Shown here in pieces: positions 60,191-64,000 of a DNA stretch of 64,000 bases. The stretch's first letter is position 1, and every line of letters starts with the position of its first letter. The notes under the pieces were generated by a model. That model was given only the letters and a program-made list of their open reading frames with translations. It did no database searches and had not been told where the DNA came from. The position numbers were made by a program, and so were the translations under genes. This DNA comes from Mycobacterium sp. PO1 (GTDB lineage: Bacteria > Actinomycetota > Actinomycetes > Mycobacteriales > Mycobacteriaceae), in assembly GCF_017312405.1 (NCBI RefSeq), contig NZ_BLTG01000024.1, positions 1 to 64,000 on the forward strand, in the 5' to 3' direction.

Positions 60191-60212
60191 GTGCTCGCTG
60201 TCATTTCGTTGG

Positions 60213-61196
60213 TCATCGCGCCGAGGCCAGGGCACCGCGACGCCGGCTGGCGACGAAGCGCACCACGTCCGCGATCCAGTCTCGATCGGTGCGCAGCGTC
60301 AGCAGCGGCGCGTCACAACGCCTCAGCGTGCGGGCCACCTCGGCGCGGTGCGCGGCGGCGGCCCGCTCGAAGTCGCTGCGCAGCTGTTCGTCGATGGTGA
60401 ACTCGCGGGTGCGCCCGGTCTCGGTGTCCTGCAGGATCACGTCCCCGACCGGCGGCAGCTCGATGTCACGGGGATCGAGGATCTCGATCCCGAGCACCTC
60501 GTGGCGGCCCGAGATGGCGCGCAGCGGACGCATCCAGTCGATCGGGCCCAGGAAATCGCTGATGATCACGGCCATTCCACGTCGACGTTCGGGCCGGCGC
60601 AGCGCATCGATGGCCGCGGCGAGGTCACCGCGGGTACCCATCGGGGCCCGGGGGGTGGTGGCGATGGCGCGCAACAGTTCCTGCTCGTGCATCCGGCCGG
60701 ACAGGGCGGGCACCCGGCGCATCGTGTCGCCGTTGGAGATGATCGCGCCCAGCCGGTTTCCGCCGCCGCTGTTGAGGAAGGCGATCGAGGCCGCCGCGGC
60801 GACGGCCAGATCACGCTTCTCACAGCCGGTGGTGCCGAAGTCCAGGCTGGCGGACACGTCGACCACCAGCCAGGTCTCCAGTTCACGGTCGGCGATCATC
60901 TGCCGGACGTGGGGCTGGGTCGTCCTCGCGGTCACCGACCAGTCCATGCGGCGCACGTCGTCGCCCGGCTGGTAGCTGCGGGACTCGCCCGGTTCCGTTC
61001 CGGGTCCGGGCAGCAGACCGAGATGATCTCCGTGCAGCACGCCGTCCAGTTTCCGGCGCACCGTCAACTCGAGCTTTCGCAGGGCCGCGGTCAGTGCCGG
61101 GTCCCGGATCTCCCCGCGCTGCAGAGAGGGCAGGTCGATGGAACGAGTGGAGTTGGTGGAGCCGGAGGAACTGGAAGGATCTGAGGGAGCCGTCAC
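60213..61196 (-). CDS. DUF58 protein
   Basis: A 327-residue soluble protein with the DUF58 signature [18 protein letters not shown] (about 93-110). A VWA-like fold follows with DVSASLDFG (about 133-141). DUF58 proteins accompany MoxR ATPases and VWA proteins. It is 22 bp after moxR and 22 bp before the VWA gene. The C-terminus is basic. The start is GTG. Confidence 0.88.
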   Translation of the reverse strand: MTAPSDPSSSSGSTNSTRSIDLPSLQRGEIRDPALTAALRKLELTVRRKLDGVLHGDHLGLLPGPGTEPGESRSYQPGDDVRRMDWSVTARTTQPHVRQMIADRELETWLVVDVSASLDFGTTGCEKRDLAVAAAASIAFLNSGGGNRLGAIISNGDTMRRVPALSGRMHEQELLRAIATTPRAPMGTRGDLAAAIDALRRPERRRGMAVIISDFLGPIDWMRPLRAISGRHEVLGIEILDPRDIELPPVGDVILQDTETGRTREFTIDEQLRSDFERAAAAHRAEVARTLRRCDAPLLTLRTDRDWIADVVRFVASRRRGALASAR

Positions 61197-61218
61197 CGCG
61201 TGAGCCGCCTACGCATGC

Positions 61219-62379
61219 TCAGCGCCCACCCGCGGCCGCGCCGGCGGGAACCCCGGGCGAAGCGGAAGGACCTTGCTGCGGAATGGCATTCACCTGGGGA
61301 AGTGCCACGGTCTGCATGATCCGGTTGATCACCGTCTCCGAGGACACCTCGTCGGCGAGCGCGTCGTAGGTGAGTACCAGGCGGTGCCGCAGCACATCGG
61401 GGATGATCTCGACGACGTCCTGCGGGATGACGTAGTCGCGGCCCCGCACCAGGGCCAGGGCCCGGGCCGCCGCGATGATGCCCAGCGACGCACGCGGTGA
61501 GGCGCCGTAGGCGATCCACGCCTTGGCGTCGGGCATCCCGAACTTCTCCGGCTCGCGGGTGGCGGTGACGATCCGCACCACGTAGTCGACCAGCGCGTGG
61601 TGGACGAAATTGTTGGCTGCGGTCTCCTGCAGCCGCAGCAGGTCACCGGTGTTGAGGATCTGCTTGGGCTCCGGCGGCTTCACGCCCATCCGGTAGATGA
61701 TCTCGCGCTCTTCCTCCGGTGAGGGGTAGCCGACGTTGAGTTTGAACAGGAAGCGGTCGCGCTGCGCCTCGGGCAGCTGATAGACGCCCTCCTGCTCGAT
61801 GGGGTTCTGCGTGGCCATGACCAGGAACGGACTGGGCAGCGGGAACGTCTTGCCGCCGATGGAGATCTTGCGTTCGGCCATGATCTCCAGCAGGGCCGAC
61901 TGCACCTTGGCCGGCGCGCGGTTGATCTCGTCGGCCAGCAGGAAGTTCACCACGCAGGGGCCGAGCTCGATGTCGAACTCCTCCTTGCCCTGACGGTAGA
62001 TCCTGGTGCCGACGATGTCGGTGGGCACCAGGTCGGGGGTGAACTGGATGCGGGCGAACGTGCCGCCGACGACCTTGGCGAAGGTTTCGACCGCCAACGT
62101 CTTGGCGACGCCCGGCACACCTTCGAGCAGAACGTGGCCCTTGGCCAGCAGACCGACGAGCATCCGCTCGACCAGTTGGTCCTGACCGACGATGATGCGC
62201 TTGACCTCGAAGATGGCGCGCTCGAGCGTGTGCACCTCGTGCTGCATGCCGCCGTTGGTGCCCGACGAACCCGACTGTCCGGTGCTCGGTGCGGCATGCG
62301 CACCCGGGGAGTAGCCGGGTGCCGGGGCCTGCCCGGGAAATCCTCCAGAGCCCTGTGGCGGCCCACTCGGTGCGGTCAT
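61219..62379 (-). CDS. moxR1: MoxR-family AAA+ ATPase
   Basis: A 386-residue AAA+ ATPase. A glycine/proline-rich, probably disordered N-terminus (1-45) precedes the ATPase core. Walker A is GVPGVAKT (87-94), Walker B LLADEIN, sensor 1 ATQNP, and a lid domain follows. MoxR proteins act as chaperones that mature or activate partners with VWA proteins. AAGGAAG precedes ATG 62379. It is the first gene of moxR-DUF58-VWA. Confidence 0.92.
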   Translation of the reverse strand: MTAPSGPPQGSGGFPGQAPAPGYSPGAHAAPSTGQSGSSGTNGGMQHEVHTLERAIFEVKRIIVGQDQLVERMLVGLLAKGHVLLEGVPGVAKTLAVETFAKVVGGTFARIQFTPDLVPTDIVGTRIYRQGKEEFDIELGPCVVNFLLADEINRAPAKVQSALLEIMAERKISIGGKTFPLPSPFLVMATQNPIEQEGVYQLPEAQRDRFLFKLNVGYPSPEEEREIIYRMGVKPPEPKQILNTGDLLRLQETAANNFVHHALVDYVVRIVTATREPEKFGMPDAKAWIAYGASPRASLGIIAAARALALVRGRDYVIPQDVVEIIPDVLRHRLVLTYDALADEVSSETVINRIMQTVALPQVNAIPQQGPSASPGVPAGAAAGGR

Positions 62380-62552
62380 CAAACTTCCTTCCACAAGCGC
62401 AGTACCTACAGGTCTGTGCGCACGGGCCCGTTGTGGCACCGTGCTCGCCGTCAACTATTCCAGGCGGTTCGGAATCCGTCGACGCCGCCCATGCCGAGCC
62501 GGGCCGTACCCCAGCCATTCACCAATGGTGCTCAGCTTTAACTCAGGCCACA
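62380..62552. other. Intergenic region between ripB and moxR1
   Basis: With the adjoining repeat array this makes the window's longest non-coding stretch (336 bp). It should hold the moxR1 promoter, but I find no convincing -10 hexamer. Two small palindromes are visible: ATTCC-N9-GGAAT at 62457-62475 and CACCA-A-TGGTG at 62520-62530. No gene or RNA is recognisable. Confidence 0.5.
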
Positions 62553-62720
62553 CTCAGGTTGGCGGACGCGCGGGCGCCTCAGGGTGGCGGACGCGCAGGC
62601 GCCTCGGGCTTGCGCACGCGCAGGCGACTCGGCGTGGCGCACGCGCCGGTGCCTCGGGGTGACAGGCGCGGGCACCTCAGGGCGCGGGCACCTCACGGTG
62701 ACAGGCGCGGCCGCCTCAGG
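62553..62720 (-). repeat. 25-bp degenerate tandem array at the ripB 3' end
   Basis: Units beginning with CTCAGG, CTCGGG or a close variant start at 62553 and repeat every 25 bp for four copies. Shorter units of 23, 16 and 23 bp follow, up to the ripB stop codon, whose TGA is the reverse of the CTCA element. Most units have the form CTC-x-GG-x-TGGCG-x-ACGCGC-x-GGCGC. On the minus strand the array begins at the stop codon and runs away from ripB. Confidence 0.82.
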
Positions 62721-63408
62721 TTTCGATGACGCGCACCGCGTAGGGCTGCAGGCCTGCCGTGCGCACCGGGCTCACGGTCACCCGACCCGCACTGCTGGCC
62801 GACTCGAGCATCTTTCCGCCGCCGAGGTACATCGCGACGTGCTGGCTGCCGCCGGGTCCCCAGAACAGGAGGTCTCCACGCTTGGCCTGCGAGACGGGCA
62901 CCTTGCGACCGGTGTTGTACTGGTCGCCCGAGTACTTCGGGATCAGCACGCCCACCCCGGCGTAGGAGAACTGGGTGAACCCGGAACAGTCGAATCCGAC
63001 GGTGTTGGCGCCGGAGTCGACCCCGGTGCTGGGGCCGCTGGGCTTGCCCCCACCCCAGGAATAGGGCACACCCATCTGGCTGCCGCCACGCCGGATCGCG
63101 TATTCGATGGCAGCCGGACCGCGCACGGTTCCCGGTGCCACACTCGCCGGCGCATCGGCCGGCACCAGACCGATGGTCTGCAGGAACTTGCGCCCGAGGT
63201 TCATGGTGACCTCGGTTGCCTGCGCGGTGGCGGCCAGCGAGGCGTTGGCGATGGCCAGCGGGTCGCCCGGAGCGCCCGCACTGATGAGCTTGGGCAATGT
63301 GGGGTCCCACTGTCCGGCCGCGGGCTGGGCGGAGGCGGGAGCGATCGGACCGAACGCGACACCGGCGACGGCCACCAACGCGACGAGCAGGCGGCGCACG
63401 GGGATCAC
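62716..63408 (-). CDS. ripB: NlpC/P60 peptidoglycan endopeptidase RipB
   Basis: A 230-residue secreted D,L-endopeptidase cleaving peptidoglycan stems during division. A signal peptide (about 1-27, ending PASA) is followed by a short linker and the NlpC/P60 domain. The catalytic residues are Cys141 (VGFDCSGF) and His190 (SQHVAMYLG). GTG at 63408 overlaps the ripA stop. It lacks the long coiled N-terminal domain of RipA. Confidence 0.93.
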   Translation of the reverse strand: MIPVRRLLVALVAVAGVAFGPIAPASAQPAAGQWDPTLPKLISAGAPGDPLAIANASLAATAQATEVTMNLGRKFLQTIGLVPADAPASVAPGTVRGPAAIEYAIRRGGSQMGVPYSWGGGKPSGPSTGVDSGANTVGFDCSGFTQFSYAGVGVLIPKYSGDQYNTGRKVPVSQAKRGDLLFWGPGGSQHVAMYLGGGKMLESASSAGRVTVSPVRTAGLQPYAVRVIET

Positions 63409-64000
63409 CACTCGATCATCCGGGTGACGAAGGGGGTCATGCCGCTGGTACGGACCGGCGAGATCTTGACCACCGAACCGGTGTAGGGCGCCTCGAGCAT
63501 CTTGCCGTCGCCGAGGTACATCGCCACGTGCTGGCTGGCGTTGGGGCCGTAGAAGATCATGTCGCCGCGGCGCATCTGCGAGGACGGCACCTTGCGGCCC
63601 GCGTTGTACTGCGAGCCCGAGTAGTGGTCGAGCTTGATGCCGACGCCGGCGAACATGTACAGCATCAGCCCCGAGCAGTCGAACCCGACGGTTCCGGCGC
63701 CGTGATCGATGCCGCGGCTGGGTCCTGCGGCGTTGCCGCCGCCCCACGAGTACGGCACGCCCAGCTGCGACATGCCGCGCCGGATCACCAGCTCGGTGGC
63801 CTGGGGTCCGGCGACGGCCGGGATGGCACCGTTGGTGATGCCGGTTTCGGTCGGCAGCAGGCCGAGGCTCTGCAGGAACTTGCGGCCCAGGTTCTGGGTG
63901 ATCTCGAGCGACGTCGTGATGATCTTGATCACCGCATTGATGATCTGGATCGGGTCTCCGCTGACGAACGCGCTCGGGATCTGCGGCAGCGTCATGTCCC
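63405..64000 (-). CDS. ripA: RipA, NlpC/P60 peptidoglycan endopeptidase (C-terminal part)
   Basis: The gene enters from the right edge; 198 codons are visible. They hold the whole catalytic domain with Cys in VGFDCSGLMLY and His in SQHVAMYLG. The domain is close to that of RipB, as in the M. tuberculosis ripA-ripB pair. An ATG at 63993-63995 is in frame but is probably internal, because codons before it stay open and full RipA is about 470 residues. RipA is the main septum-splitting hydrolase. Confidence 0.9.
   Translation of the reverse strand, partial: DMTLPQIPSAFVSGDPIQIINAVIKIITTSLEITQNLGRKFLQSLGLLPTETGITNGAIPAVAGPQATELVIRRGMSQLGVPYSWGGGNAAGPSRGIDHGAGTVGFDCSGLMLYMFAGVGIKLDHYSGSQYNAGRKVPSSQMRRGDMIFYGPNASQHVAMYLGDGKMLEAPYTGSVVKISPVRTSGMTPFVTRMIEW

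Overview
The window is a chromosomal segment of a mycobacterium, probably an environmental or fast-growing Mycolicibacterium-type species. It is very GC-rich and uses GTG starts freely. It carries mycobacterial signature genes: inhA/fabG1, ripA/ripB, a ferrochelatase with C-terminal cysteines, treXYZ, meaB/mutAB, lipL, dinB1, and bsaP next to bioB. From memory, the gene order follows the M. tuberculosis interval from ripA to hisI in inverted orientation, with several M. tuberculosis-specific blocks missing. The species cannot be named from the sequence alone. I see no rRNA, tRNA, prophage, insertion sequence or CRISPR array.

Layout. Positions 1-6100 hold the histidine operon hisD-hisC-hisB-hisH-hisA-impA-hisF-(hisI) on the minus strand, mostly coupled by 4-bp overlaps. 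Positions 6135-7670 hold a deazaflavin-type nitroreductase, a LysE-family exporter and a small membrane-anchored protein. Positions 7674-11895 hold nadABC and the divergent NrtR-type regulator, which share a perfect palindromic operator. Positions 11938-13290 encode a secretory-lipase-family protein. Positions 13226-19681 hold the whole biotin system: bioA, bioF-bioD-LigT-like, the repressor bioQ, and bioB-bsaP-DUF2567, with two identical BioQ operators. Positions 19705-28085 hold an acyltransferase-3/SGNH protein and treX-treY-treZ. Positions 28111-35397 hold ilvA, a small membrane protein, an MFS transporter, dnaE1 and a TetR regulator. Positions 35452-44150 hold rarD, an RluA-family synthase, lspA with a repeat-expanded tail, ansA, dinB1, an S4 protein, and ileS behind a T-box leader. 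Positions 44186-46101 are an orphan-gene patch: a condensation-domain-like fragment, a small HTH protein and a multi-pass membrane protein. Positions 46229-52710 hold lipL, meaB, mutB and mutA. Positions 52811-57492 hold membrane and scaffold proteins (TVP38, DoxX-like, SPFH, NfeD), a conserved hypothetical protein and hemH. Positions 57489-64000 hold fabG1-inhA, a VWA/DUF58/MoxR module, and the peptidoglycan hydrolases ripB and ripA (partial).

Two themes run across these regions. First, several genes have a TANNNT -10 hexamer exactly 6-7 nt before an ATG or GTG start, as expected for leaderless mycobacterial transcripts (nrtR, bioQ, bioA, dinB1, the S4 gene, fabG1, the TetR gene, the small membrane gene at 29534, and the divergent pair near 44.8 kb). 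Second, short tandem arrays with a 24-25 bp period lie in both BioQ-controlled leaders and at the 3' ends of lipL and ripB. In the bio and lipL arrays the units encode small GC hairpins, several with a CTCG loop. A separate 36-bp coding repeat extends the cytoplasmic tail of LspA. These arrays are the least explained structure in the window.
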